DNA of 64,000 nt, from positions 15,316-79,315 of the forward strand of contig NZ_UQGV01000002.1 in the NCBI RefSeq assembly GCF_900540665.1, read 5' to 3'. Below the pieces are notes generated by a model, which saw only the letters and a program-made list of their open reading frames with translations, was not told the origin of the DNA and searched no databases. Shown in pieces: positions 53,101-62,295 of the stretch. Source of the stretch: an uncultured Catenibacterium sp. (lineage in GTDB: Bacteria; Bacillota_I; Bacilli_A; Erysipelotrichales; Coprobacillaceae). The position numbers and the translations under genes are program-made. The first letter of the stretch is position 1. Each line of letters opens with the position of its first letter.

Positions 53101-53949
53101 TTAGATATCCTCCTCGTCATCATCATCTAAATCATCTGCAGCAACAACTGCTGTTTTTGATAAAGAAAGCATTTTGATTTTGTAATTGATTAAAGCAAAT
53201 AATGCAGCAATTAATGTAGCAGATACTAAGTTAATGCCAAGTGAAGCAGCTAAAGTGAAACCAAAGAAGAATGGAATGAAATCTACTGCTTTAGTAACAA
53301 TCTGTTTTAATAAGATAGCAATTCCGACACATGGTAATAATGAACCAACAGTAAATAATGTCTTCATAGCAAGACCATCCATTGGTAAGTATGTCTTGAT
53401 TAAGTCAACCATTGGTGCACCCATTTTACACATGATTAATGTTGGAATGAATGAACAAATGATATGTGAGATCCAAGGAAGTACCCAGTTAACTGTATAT
53501 AATTTCTTAAAATCACCTTTTTCAACTGCAGTCCAGCCTACATGCTGCCATGCTAAGTTGATAGTAGCTGTTCCATAGAATAATACTGTACCTAATGTAC
53601 CAACCATTGAACCGAATGAAGTAGCAAGACCCTGAGCTTTAACTGAAGTAGGATCTAAGCCATAAGAATGAATCGCAATCATCGCTAGTGGGATACCAAT
53701 GTAGCTGACAGCACGAACGTCTGCAGATACTGTTCCACCAGGAGTAACTAATGCGATATAAACTAACTGCATAGCGATACCAACAAGAATACCTGTCTTT
53801 AAATCGCCTAAAATAAGACCACAAATTAAACCACCAACTAAAGGTCTACCTAATGTGTAGTTACCAATAGAAGTACCACCTAAACCTGGCATACTTGATA
53901 AACAAGCAAATAGGCCAAGTAGGGCAGCTTGAAACCAACTAATTTCCAT
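53101..53949 (-). CDS. PTS mannose family subunit IIC
   Basis: EIIC of 282 residues, with eight or so spans. PGLGGTSIGNYTLGRPLVGG near the N-terminus and VYIALVTPGGTVSADVRA are typical of the family. The C-terminus ends in an acidic tail (ADDLDDDDEEDI), as seen also in the IIA subunit of this operon (DDDEEDDI). Imports a hexose such as mannose, glucose or an amino sugar. Confidence 0.95.
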   Translation of the reverse strand: MEISWFQAALLGLFACLSSMPGLGGTSIGNYTLGRPLVGGLICGLILGDLKTGILVGIAMQLVYIALVTPGGTVSADVRAVSYIGIPLAMIAIHSYGLDPTSVKAQGLATSFGSMVGTLGTVLFYGTATINLAWQHVGWTAVEKGDFKKLYTVNWVLPWISHIICSFIPTLIMCKMGAPMVDLIKTYLPMDGLAMKTLFTVGSLLPCVGIAILLKQIVTKAVDFIPFFFGFTLAASLGINLVSATLIAALFALINYKIKMLSLSKTAVVAADDLDDDDEEDI

Positions 53950-53979
53950 AATTTCTTTCTCCCTTAAATATTTTATTTG

Positions 53980-54471
53980 TTAATAACCAAACTTACCTTT
54001 GAAGTCATCCCATGTACCAATTGATACATCTGGTAATAAGGCAAATTTGATTTTATAACCTGCTTTAGAAATTCTTTCGAATGCGTCTGCTTCTTCCTGA
54101 GTAATAGACTGGTTATTACCAAGCTTTACAGCGCCTTCACGGTCATTACAAGGACCAACAATAACTGTATCGATACCACACTTAAATCCCTGATCTACTA
54201 AGATAGTAGCCATATCAATAGGATTCTTAGTGATTAAGAAATACTGAGTATCTGAATCTAATACCTTCTGACACTTTTTAGCAAAAGCATCTACTGTCCA
54301 TACGAATGTTTTCTTACCACTTGCAGCTTTATAAGCAGCCTTTAATACGCTGTTATCTGCTGCTTTATCATTAACAGCAATTAATCCATCACATGGATAT
54401 TCTCTTGCCCAGCGAGTACAAGTCTGACCATGAATCATACGGTCATCAATACGAATAAATGAAACTGACAT
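53980..54471 (-). CDS. PTS mannose family subunit IIB
   Basis: Cytoplasmic phosphocarrier of 163 residues; the phosphorylated His is in FIRIDDRMIHGQT near the N-terminus. It transfers phosphate from IIA to the sugar during import. The gene follows IIA by 14 bases with AAGGAGG ahead of it. Confidence 0.95.
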   Translation of the reverse strand: MSVSFIRIDDRMIHGQTCTRWAREYPCDGLIAVNDKAADNSVLKAAYKAASGKKTFVWTVDAFAKKCQKVLDSDTQYFLITKNPIDMATILVDQGFKCGIDTVIVGPCNDREGAVKLGNNQSITQEEADAFERISKAGYKIKFALLPDVSIGTWDDFKGKFGY

Positions 54472-54485
54472 TTTTGTTTTCCTCC

Positions 54486-54914
54486 TTAGATATCGTCTTC
54501 TTCGTCATCATCAGATGCGAGTTTAAATTCTTTTAATGCTTCATGTGCTTCTCCTAATACTGCCTGAGGAAGCACTTCCTTATCAAGATTGTCCTTCATT
54601 AACACTGTTGTTAATGCAAGTGGAAGGTTCATACCACCTAAGACAACAGTATTATTTGTGAACCCTTTTTCATTAATAACATTAAGTGCAGTTGTTAATG
54701 GTGATCCACCAATTAAGTCACCAAGAAGAATGATTTCATCTTCTCCTGTAATAGGACTTACTGCTTCTTTGAATACTTCTGCGAATTCATCAGCAGTTTT
54801 ACCATTTTCTAATCCTACAGCAATAACTTCTTTCTTTTCACCAGCTAACATGCTAAGTGCATTGGCTAATCCCTTTGCAAACTCACCATGGCTTACAAGT
54901 ACGACATATTTCAT
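54486..54914 (-). CDS. PTS mannose family subunit IIA
   Basis: Phosphocarrier domain of 142 residues with the active His in VLVSHGEFAKGL and the loop GDLIGGSPLTTALN. As a separate IIA protein it accepts phosphate from HPr. I start it at MKYVVLVSHG because AGGAGG is ten bases upstream. First gene of the PTS operon, with a candidate cre site 30-45 bases upstream. Confidence 0.95.
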   Translation of the reverse strand: MKYVVLVSHGEFAKGLANALSMLAGEKKEVIAVGLENGKTADEFAEVFKEAVSPITGEDEIILLGDLIGGSPLTTALNVINEKGFTNNTVVLGGMNLPLALTTVLMKDNLDKEVLPQAVLGEAHEALKEFKLASDDDEEDDI

Positions 54915-54946
54915 TTCTTTTCTCCTCCTGTGACTACATTCTAGCA

Positions 54947-54960
54947 TTCAAACGCTTTCA
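54947..54960 (-). promoter_or_regulatory. Candidate cre (CcpA) site upstream of the PTS operon
   Basis: TGAAAGCGTTTGAA matches TGWNANCGNTNNCA except at the next-to-last base, and lies about 35 bases before the IIA start. Confidence 0.45.
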
Positions 54961-55004
54961 TTCCATCTGTCTAAAGTCATGTCTTTCATATGACATTTGT
55001 CATA

Positions 55005-55029
55005 TAAAAAAGAGTGGCTAAGCCACTCT
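55005..55029 (-). terminator. Terminator after the sensory operon
   Basis: AGAGTGGC, TTA loop, GCCACTCT and six U on the minus strand. The upstream arm is present twice in tandem (AGAGTGGCTT repeated), perhaps by slippage. It separates the sensory operon from the PTS operon. Confidence 0.85.
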
Positions 55030-55037
55030 AAGCCACT

Positions 55038-56309
55038 CTATTCATTAAGGTATTTATTCACTTGTTTTTGTAATTCTATAATCGCTAAGTCAAAGTCATC
55101 ACTTGAATAGATGATCTTTGACATATTGGTATCTATTAAAGTCATGGCTGAATCATACTTCTTAAACTTCTCTCTATTACGTGCACCTAGTAATGCCTGA
55201 TTTAATAAAGACATATTGACCTGTCCACCTTCTTCATCAAGCATATCAATAATAGTCTGAGATTGTGCAACTTCCTTTAAAGGTGAGATACCTTGAGAAT
55301 ACTGTGTCAAGGACTGCTGTGTTGTTGTATCATGACAGAGTTCTTTTAATAAATACCAGGCCTGGGATTTATGATAAGATTTTGCACTCATTCCCATTAA
55401 TAATGTAGACACCTGCGCACTCCCTTTATTTTTGCTTACTGTTGGCATCTTAAGACAGTCCCATTCAAATGTAGAATACTTCTTAACACGCCATGGATAA
55501 GGCTTATAAGTACGATAAACTGATAAAGATAGTGGAGAAAATGCAACCAATCCCTTATCGAATTCTTCAGAAGTCACCAAGTGGCCTTTATTCAAGTTAT
55601 TGAGTTTTCTATAAAACTCAATAGCACTTTTTACAGAACTTTGATCTATGAAACATTTTGTTCCTTTTTCATTGAATACCTGCGTACCATATCCATATAC
55701 TGAATCAAACCAGCTATAATCATAACAGCCATAACATTGAGAATACTGGCTTACTTTCTTACAGATTGAATAGAAATCATCCAACGTCCAATCATTATCC
55801 GGCATATCTATATGACATTTTTGGAGAAGTGTTTTATTCACAAACATGAGAGTAGGATCACATTCATAAGGTAAAGCATATTGATTATTGGAATAAGTAC
55901 CTGCTTTAAGTACACTTGAATAATAATCATTTTTACTGAATTTCTGATCATGAGTCATATAACTATCAAGGTTAGCAAGTGCCCCGATAGAACTTAATGT
56001 ATTGAAATCATCATCCAGAACCATAAAGACATCTGGCTGTTTTCCTTTCACAATCTTATCAGAAAGCCATGAAGAGTAATCACTCTTCATAATACCGCTC
56101 TCATATTCAACTTTAACTCCTGGATATTTCTTTTCAAATCTTTCTATTGCCCCATCAATAATTTTATAGCTTTCCCCACTTGGTACTCCCCAGTTACTTC
56201 CTGAAAAGACCCCTAATTCCAAAGTGATTGTATTAGGATAATCTGCCACAATCATAAAGAAAAGTGAGAAAACAACTAAACCTAATACTATTTTAAACTT
56301 ACTCATCAT
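55038..56309 (-). CDS. Extracellular sugar-binding protein (ABC-type SBP, orphan)
   Basis: Substrate-binding protein of 423 residues with an N-terminal membrane anchor (about 4-23, no lipobox Cys) and the family motif VKVEYESGIMKSDYSSWLSD...QPDVFMVLDDDF. Typical type-1 extracellular solute-binding domain for oligosaccharides. No ABC permease or ATPase gene is adjacent. Instead it is coupled to a response regulator, so it likely serves sensing. Two start codons are possible (TTGATGATG); I use the first ATG. Confidence 0.8.
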   Translation of the reverse strand: MMSKFKIVLGLVVFSLFFMIVADYPNTITLELGVFSGSNWGVPSGESYKIIDGAIERFEKKYPGVKVEYESGIMKSDYSSWLSDKIVKGKQPDVFMVLDDDFNTLSSIGALANLDSYMTHDQKFSKNDYYSSVLKAGTYSNNQYALPYECDPTLMFVNKTLLQKCHIDMPDNDWTLDDFYSICKKVSQYSQCYGCYDYSWFDSVYGYGTQVFNEKGTKCFIDQSSVKSAIEFYRKLNNLNKGHLVTSEEFDKGLVAFSPLSLSVYRTYKPYPWRVKKYSTFEWDCLKMPTVSKNKGSAQVSTLLMGMSAKSYHKSQAWYLLKELCHDTTTQQSLTQYSQGISPLKEVAQSQTIIDMLDEEGGQVNMSLLNQALLGARNREKFKKYDSAMTLIDTNMSKIIYSSDDFDLAIIELQKQVNKYLNE

Positions 56310-56973
56310 CAATCGCCTTCGTTAATAACCCACTCTCTACTGCCCATATGGCAAGCTGAGTACGGTCTCTTAAATTAAGTTTAGATAAGATAGAACTTAA
56401 ATAGTTTCTGACTGTTCCTTCTGATAAGAAGAGTTTCTGGGCTATTTCTTTATTAGATAAACCATATCCTACATGCTGGATAACTTTCCATTCTGGCTTA
56501 CTTAATGTTTCTACATCCTTTTCATCCACTTTAATAGTATAGTTATTCTGCTGCATCTTAGAGAACATGCTAAAGACTTTTGTCGCAATATCAGGATTAA
56601 TCATTGCCCCTCCCGTATTGACTGTCACAATCGCTTTATATAGTTCATCCATAGAAACACCTTTTAATAAATAACCACTGGCTCCATAACGCAAAGCACT
56701 AAAGACAAAATCATCATCATCAAAAGTCGTTAATATAATAATTTTTGTATCAGGATACTTAGATTTTACTTCTTTTGTTGCCATAACTCCATCCATACCT
56801 GGCATACGAATATCCATTAAAATAACATCAACGACATTCTTCTCTAAACATTTTAATACTTCAAAGCCATCGGATGCAGTCCCTACTACATCTATATCCT
56901 CATGTGTGCTTAATACTATCTTTAATGATTCTCTAATCAATTCCTGATCATCTGCAATCATTACCTTAATCAT
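56299..56973 (-). CDS. NarL/FixJ-type response regulator
   Basis: A 224-residue regulator: receiver (about 1-120) with MIADDQELIRESL, the phospho-accepting Asp in VDVILMDIRMPGMDG, and the switch Lys in YLLKGVS, followed by a LuxR-type helix-turn-helix (GLSNKEIAQKLFLSEGTVRNYLS). Start chosen at MIKVMIADD, after AGGAGGGTGA. Overlaps the kinase by eight bases. Its likely target is the PTS operon directly downstream, by position only. Confidence 0.93.
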   Translation of the reverse strand: MIKVMIADDQELIRESLKIVLSTHEDIDVVGTASDGFEVLKCLEKNVVDVILMDIRMPGMDGVMATKEVKSKYPDTKIIILTTFDDDDFVFSALRYGASGYLLKGVSMDELYKAIVTVNTGGAMINPDIATKVFSMFSKMQQNNYTIKVDEKDVETLSKPEWKVIQHVGYGLSNKEIAQKLFLSEGTVRNYLSSILSKLNLRDRTQLAIWAVESGLLTKAIDDE

Positions 56974-58270
56974 ATAGTTCACCCTCCTGCAATGGAATAG
57001 TGACAATAGTTAAAAATCCATGATGTCCATCATAAGCCACTTTTCCATTAATCATAGCTAAACGTTCTGTCATCTGTTTCAATCCAAAGCCATAATGAAT
57101 CTCTTCACATCCCTGTCCATTATCCTGGATTCTAAGATATAAATTATTAGCTTCTATATATAATGAAATATCAATATGAGTTGCATCACCATGTCTTACT
57201 GCATTGGTGACACTTTCCTGAATTACTCTAAATAATATATCTTCCTTTGTATTTTCAAAATCCACCTTATCTAGACGATAATCTAAAGTGATTGTTAAAT
57301 CACTGACACTTGTGAACTCTTCAATCATATTCTCTAGTGCTCCTTTAAAGCCATGCTGTTCAAGAGCCCCAGGTCTTAATTTATTCAAAGAGTTACGTAC
57401 ATCTACAATTCCCTGTCTAACAACTTTACTTATAACTTGTAATTGTTGTTTAGTTGCCTGTGGATTAATATCAATCATCGCAATACAGGCATCTACACCT
57501 GCGGCAATACCTGTTAAAGCATGGCCTAGTGTATCATGTATTTCACGTGCTAATCTTTTTCTTTCTTTGTCTTCAGCAATCTTTTCACTGACCGCTGCAT
57601 AGTTCTCTAGTTCATGATTGACTTGATGAACCATGATCAATTCCTGAGTCATACGTTCATTTTCCTGTACTTCATTCGCAATATAGATTATTAAGAAGAG
57701 AATAAAGAAAAGAAGATTAATAATATCTAAGAAATTGATTCCTACCTGTAATAAACCTCTTGTCGTACTTGTATAAACATTTAAATAAGCATCTGCATTT
57801 ACTAATGGAAATAATGTGCTGAAGAAGTTATAGTTAGTAATCACAAGAAGAAGACTTAACGGAATTGTCAGCCACTTGACATATTTATTCTCTTTAAATC
57901 TGAATAATGCATCACAGAATATTAAATAAATAATCCCATTATAGATAAAATAAAGTGACTTCATAATCATAAATCCAATAACTGTTTCTATAGAAAGAAA
58001 GAGAAGATTCTCAAATGGATATTCCTTTATACGATGATCAAAGAAATTCATGAGAATAAGCACAATAGTATAGAGAATCAATGTTTTAAAAAAGATGATT
58101 TCTGGACTTGTAGGAATATAATTCAAAGAACTTAAAAAGTCTCTAGAAAGATTATTTATAATAATATAGTTGGTACTAAACATAAATATGACTGCATAGA
58201 TGACAATCATGAAGAAATTCCATAACATCATCATTGCACGAATTCTTCTTAAATCAAAATGAGTCAACAT
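56966..58270 (-). CDS. HisKA_3 sensor histidine kinase
   Basis: A 434-residue kinase with five or six N-terminal membrane spans (about 1-215), a helical linker, the HisKA_3 dimerisation box RLAREIHDTLGHALTGIAAG (phosphorylated His) and a GHKL ATPase with RVIQESVTNAVRHGDATH and DNGQGCEEIHYGFGL. NarL-type partner downstream. Its start overlaps the upstream binding-protein stop (TAATG). The sensor region has no obvious ligand domain outside the membrane, so the binding proteins probably supply the signal. Confidence 0.93.
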   Translation of the reverse strand: MLTHFDLRRIRAMMMLWNFFMIVIYAVIFMFSTNYIIINNLSRDFLSSLNYIPTSPEIIFFKTLILYTIVLILMNFFDHRIKEYPFENLLFLSIETVIGFMIMKSLYFIYNGIIYLIFCDALFRFKENKYVKWLTIPLSLLLVITNYNFFSTLFPLVNADAYLNVYTSTTRGLLQVGINFLDIINLLFFILFLIIYIANEVQENERMTQELIMVHQVNHELENYAAVSEKIAEDKERKRLAREIHDTLGHALTGIAAGVDACIAMIDINPQATKQQLQVISKVVRQGIVDVRNSLNKLRPGALEQHGFKGALENMIEEFTSVSDLTITLDYRLDKVDFENTKEDILFRVIQESVTNAVRHGDATHIDISLYIEANNLYLRIQDNGQGCEEIHYGFGLKQMTERLAMINGKVAYDGHHGFLTIVTIPLQEGELYD

Positions 58271-59220
58271 TACTGCCACCCCTTTAAATTATAGGAATCG
58301 ATATTATCTTTCGTAATAAGTGATACGGGAACTTCTATAGTTCTAGACACTTCTTTCCCTTGAATAATATAATACATATTCTTTGCAGCAAGTTTTCCAA
58401 ATTTAAGAGGAAATTGTGCTGCTGTACCTGCAATAAGAGGACTTTGTTTAATAAGTGATTTTAAATCCGGTGTACCATCTACTCCATATACTAGGATATT
58501 TGTACGCTTCATTGACTCAATAGCTGCAAGAGCACCTAATGCTGAAGGATCATTTAAGGCCATGACTACATCTATATTACTATTTTTCTTTAACATAGAC
58601 TCCATTAAAGGCATAGCACGCTCTAGCTGCCCTTCACATTCTGCAGAGTCTATAATTTTATATTGGGAAAAATTCTTAATTGTATCTACAAACCCCTGTA
58701 TTCTTGATGACGCTGATTCTACAGTAGAATGTTTTAATAAGACAATGTTGGCTGACTGCATCCTTTTCATCATATTCTGAGCACATAAGACACCTGCATC
58801 ATAGTTATCTGATTCGATAACACAATCAATCAAATCTTTATTTTCTACAGAGGCATCAATCGCAATAATAGGTATTCCTGCCTCTCTGGCAGACTCTAAA
58901 GAAGTCAATTTACTTGAATCAATAGGGTTCACAAAGATTCCATCTACCTTCTTTGAAATAAACTCTTCTATCTGTTCATTCTGCTTATCTATATCTAATT
59001 CTGGATTGCGTACAATAAGTTCGTCCCCTTCTTTTTCTATTTCTTTTTTTAATTCATTATTGATTACTTCATAGAACGGATTGTTCATAGTCATATAAGT
59101 TGCTCCAAAGACAAGATGTGTCTTCTGCGGCATTAAATAACTGCTATAAATTGTCCCTAACAATACAGCAATCACTAATCCTATAATAATATTAAGTGTC
59201 CTTTTACTTCTTTCATCCAT
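58270..59220 (-). CDS. Membrane-anchored sugar-binding protein (periplasmic-binding-protein type I)
   Basis: Ribose/LacI-type binding domain of 316 residues, tethered by one N-terminal membrane span (about 9-28, no lipobox). Typical segments: FGATYMTMNNPFYEVINNELK, VDGIFVNPID, IPIIAIDASVEN and MALNDPSALGALAAIESM. No ABC transporter is adjacent. First gene of the operon with the kinase and regulator, as in three-component systems where a binding protein activates the kinase. Confidence 0.88.
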   Translation of the reverse strand: MDERSKRTLNIIIGLVIAVLLGTIYSSYLMPQKTHLVFGATYMTMNNPFYEVINNELKKEIEKEGDELIVRNPELDIDKQNEQIEEFISKKVDGIFVNPIDSSKLTSLESAREAGIPIIAIDASVENKDLIDCVIESDNYDAGVLCAQNMMKRMQSANIVLLKHSTVESASSRIQGFVDTIKNFSQYKIIDSAECEGQLERAMPLMESMLKKNSNIDVVMALNDPSALGALAAIESMKRTNILVYGVDGTPDLKSLIKQSPLIAGTAAQFPLKFGKLAAKNMYYIIQGKEVSRTIEVPVSLITKDNIDSYNLKGWQ

Positions 59221-59396
59221 TACTCTCACCTACTTGTGTACATTTTAACATAGATTATATATGCCTTGTACAAAGAAAAAAGAAAAATAAATACTTCCGT
59301 GATATTATATGTTACAAATTATATAAAAAGGACTATAATATATATAGGCAAGGATAATCTCATTGTTTTTTATGATTGACCAAGGAGATGATTTCT

Positions 59397-59597
59397 ATGT
59401 TAGATATGAGAATTTTAAGTGATCCCTATGAAGAAGAATGCTTCTTAATTTTGAAAAGTAATCTTCCTAAAATGAAAGATGAAGATGCATTAGAACTCTA
59501 TGTGAACTTAAAGAAGTCTTATAAGAAAGACAGAGGTTTAATGCGTTACATCTTTGATGAAACAGAAAAGATTGCACAGAAATTAGTAACTATCTAG
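59397..59597 (+). CDS. Small acidic/basic helical protein, unknown
   Basis: Not recognised. A 66-residue product (MLDMRILSDPYEEECFLILK and onward) with alternating charges, no membrane span, likely helical. Start set by AAGGAG nine bases ahead of the ATG. Single-gene unit, convergent with the PspC gene across a shared terminator. Confidence 0.65.
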   Translation: MLDMRILSDPYEEECFLILKSNLPKMKDEDALELYVNLKKSYKKDRGLMRYIFDETEKIAQKLVTI

Positions 59598-59599
59598 CC

Positions 59600-59631
59600 A
59601 AAAAAAGAAGGTTCGCGAGAACCTTCTTTTT
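59600..59631. terminator. Bidirectional terminator
   Basis: AAAAAAGAAGGTTC, GCGA loop, GAACCTTCTTTTT between two convergent genes. Confidence 0.9.
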
Positions 59632-59815
59632 AGTATTCACTTGGGACAATAACCGCAAGAATAATATAGGCAAGAATACCGCTTCCTCCAAGTGCTGTAA
59701 AAGCGACCCATCCTAATCTGACAAGAGTAGGATCAATCTGAAAGTATTCTGCAATACCTCCACAAACGCCAGCGAGCATACGATCATGTGCTGAGCGATA
59801 TAGTCTTTTGTTCAT
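59630..59815 (-). CDS. PspC-domain membrane protein
   Basis: The 61-residue protein is a single PspC domain: MNKRLYRSAHDRMLAGVCGG, then IDPTLVRLGWVAFTALGGSG and a membrane span to the C-terminus. PspC domains in Firmicutes sense or react to envelope stress. It lies three bases after the yfhO-like gene and is probably cotranscribed. Confidence 0.9.
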   Translation of the reverse strand: MNKRLYRSAHDRMLAGVCGGIAEYFQIDPTLVRLGWVAFTALGGSGILAYIILAVIVPSEY

Positions 59816-59818
59816 TTT

Positions 59819-62134
59819 TTACCCCTCCTCACAAATAGTATCATATTTTTCTTGATATATGTAGAAAAATACAAATAGAATAACACCAATTGCACTTATA
59901 ATACATGCAAGTGCATATCCTGGAGGAGTAAATGTAATTCTAATTTGATGACTACCTTTTGTGATACGACATCCTAAGAATGCTTGATTGACCTTTTCTG
60001 TATTTACTTTCTTATTGTCAATATACATTGTATAGCCTTTTTCATAAGGGATACGTGTAATAAAGTAACCATCTTTAGATACATTGATATGTCCTTCTAA
60101 TACGTTAGAGGTATTCTTAACTTCTAATGGATCAACAGTTTGATTTAATGCAGAGGCAGGAAGTGTATACATCTTGATATTCTTAATCAAATAGTTTCCT
60201 TTAGATAAAGAAACATTTAATTGGTTTGTAGTAGTGACAAATGTGAAATGTGTATGAGGATGATAATAAGGATTTGTAATACTTGCCAGCTTATTTTTCA
60301 TTCCATTGACTGTGATAGAGACACCTTTTTCAGGTCTGTTGTTGACAATATCACATTCTAATACAACAATCTCATTGTTTGTTTGACGATTCAATGTGAT
60401 TTCTTTTTTCTGTTTTTTAGTAATATGGTAAGATTTCTTGAATCCTGGATTTTCTTTAATAAATTGACTTTGATAATGTGTATCACCTTTATTCACAATG
60501 GCACAATTCACAAGTGTATCAAGAGTATATGGATAAGAGAGCTGACTAAAGTGTTTTTCACTCATTAATTGACTTGTGGCATAAGCTTGAGGTAAAGATG
60601 TATTGGATTGATAAAGCTTTACATTCTTATCCTGATCCTTTAAAGAATAGCCATAAGGGGCATTTCTTTCAGAAATAACTGTATCAATACCAAGTGTCTT
60701 AAGGTAGAAGATATTGTCTGTATCATTTTGAGCCACACGGTTATTTGTAGGGATAGGGATTCTAAGTGTATCAAATAAGAATTCATTGTAATGTTTATTA
60801 TTTGTAGATGTATAGCCTGATACACGTTTAAATAGATTACCATGTGTTTGATTGACATTCTGTCTTGTAGTAAGATCTGCAACTGTATGCATCTTATTTC
60901 TTCTTACTAATTGTGATACATTCTTTTCTGATTTCTTTGGTTTATAGAAAGAAGAGGGTCCATTAATAAATGATACCACCAGAAATGGAATGACAAGATA
61001 TCCATAAAGAATATGCTTTCTTCTCTGTAATAAGATAAGAAGTGCAAATAAGCAATCTATGAGTGCTGAGAATGGATATTCCATAAAGAATAGTGGAATC
61101 ATTAATAATAGTACAGAATATCTAGATAGCTTTACATCCCCTTCTTTAATCTTCACTAACATCATACACATGATATAAGCAACGAGTGGAATAAAGACAA
61201 GCATGATCTTACTTCTTGCATATAAAAACCCATTCATAATGAACCAGACAAGTGGAGAGTAGAATGATACAAGGCATACAGCTGAAAGCTTCTGTAACTG
61301 TTTATCACTTAAGGCAAGAACTAAAAGAATATATGAGATATATGTGAGACCACATCCATATTTACTATAAAGTAAACCTTTTAAATTAAGAGAAGGAATG
61401 AATAAAGAAGACAGCTGTGTTGGTGCGCCTGATTTACCATTCATTAAAATAATATAGAGTGTAGGGATTGTCAGTATTGCAGTTAATAGGACAATTAACA
61501 CATAAGAGATAAAGAGTTTTTTCCATTCACCTGGATGACGATAGAGTAAATAAATAAAACATACAATAAAGCATCCAATACAATAGAAATAGCTATGTAA
61601 TACAATCATACTGCCACATAGTGTAAAAGCCCCAAAGTTCTTCTTTTCTATACTTATTAGAGCTAACAATAAGTAAGGCATATAATTCACAAACATAATC
61701 TGTTTATGTGAATGAAAGAAGATGCTTGATAATAATACAAGTAAGCTGACAAAGATACAGATGTTCTCATTTTCTGTATGTTGTCTTAAAAAGATATAAC
61801 AACATATTACAGAGAGTGTCAGCATCAATACACTATACGCAATAATGATTGTCTGCATATTTACATGTATAAGTAATGCACCTATAAGAATATCTGGTCT
61901 TAAGTATCCATAATAAGAGAAGTGGTATATATTTCCTCCACCCATTAACTGCTTCATATAAGTAGGAAATAGTGTTCCTTCACTTCTTATGGCATGTCTT
62001 AATGCATCCGCAATGGCAACATGCTGACTATACCAGTCAATTGTATTACCAAAGACATTGGATGTAAGTATAAAGACTAATGCGATAGATAGTAGACCAA
62101 GTAGACAAATGGTGCGTTTGTCTTTTCGTGTCAT
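59819..62134 (-). CDS. YfhO-like polytopic membrane protein
   Basis: The 771-residue protein has about twelve membrane spans, a large extracytoplasmic loop and a final span. The opening WYSQHVAIADALRHAIRSEG and the GGGNIYHFSYYGYL segment are typical of the YfhO family, GT-C-fold glycosyltransferases implicated in glycosylating lipoteichoic acid in Bacillus and Listeria. I start it at MTRKDKRT after GAGGTG. Its promoter region carries ordered TTAAG repeats and diverges from the PIG-L operon, which suggests a shared envelope regulon. Confidence 0.85.
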   Translation of the reverse strand: MTRKDKRTICLLGLLSIALVFILTSNVFGNTIDWYSQHVAIADALRHAIRSEGTLFPTYMKQLMGGGNIYHFSYYGYLRPDILIGALLIHVNMQTIIIAYSVLMLTLSVICCYIFLRQHTENENICIFVSLLVLLSSIFFHSHKQIMFVNYMPYLLLALISIEKKNFGAFTLCGSMIVLHSYFYCIGCFIVCFIYLLYRHPGEWKKLFISYVLIVLLTAILTIPTLYIILMNGKSGAPTQLSSLFIPSLNLKGLLYSKYGCGLTYISYILLVLALSDKQLQKLSAVCLVSFYSPLVWFIMNGFLYARSKIMLVFIPLVAYIMCMMLVKIKEGDVKLSRYSVLLLMIPLFFMEYPFSALIDCLFALLILLQRRKHILYGYLVIPFLVVSFINGPSSFYKPKKSEKNVSQLVRRNKMHTVADLTTRQNVNQTHGNLFKRVSGYTSTNNKHYNEFLFDTLRIPIPTNNRVAQNDTDNIFYLKTLGIDTVISERNAPYGYSLKDQDKNVKLYQSNTSLPQAYATSQLMSEKHFSQLSYPYTLDTLVNCAIVNKGDTHYQSQFIKENPGFKKSYHITKKQKKEITLNRQTNNEIVVLECDIVNNRPEKGVSITVNGMKNKLASITNPYYHPHTHFTFVTTTNQLNVSLSKGNYLIKNIKMYTLPASALNQTVDPLEVKNTSNVLEGHINVSKDGYFITRIPYEKGYTMYIDNKKVNTEKVNQAFLGCRITKGSHQIRITFTPPGYALACIISAIGVILFVFFYIYQEKYDTICEEG

Positions 62135-62152
62135 GATTTTCACCTCAACACT

Positions 62153-62251
62153 ATTGTAAGAAATAATTCTTAATTTTAGACTTAATATTTTCTTAAAAAC
62201 GCTTAATTTTTGTGAATTTTATATTTAAGAAATCTTAAGAATTCTTTTAAG
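62153..62251. promoter_or_regulatory. Array of seven TTAAG half-sites between yfhO-like and PIG-L genes
   Basis: CTTAA starts at 62169, 62181, 62192 and 62202 (spacing 12, 11, 10), that is, TTAAG on the minus strand facing yfhO. TTAAG starts at 62225, 62235 and 62247 (spacing 10, 12) on the plus strand facing PIG-L. A TACAAT -10 for yfhO lies at 62153-62158. One-turn-spaced direct repeats are the usual binding mode of OmpR/PhoB-type regulators such as the one at 62970. Confidence 0.6.
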
Positions 62252-62295
62252 GTTTTTTAAATAAATAGATGATATTGTAAAAATGGGTGATGAAT

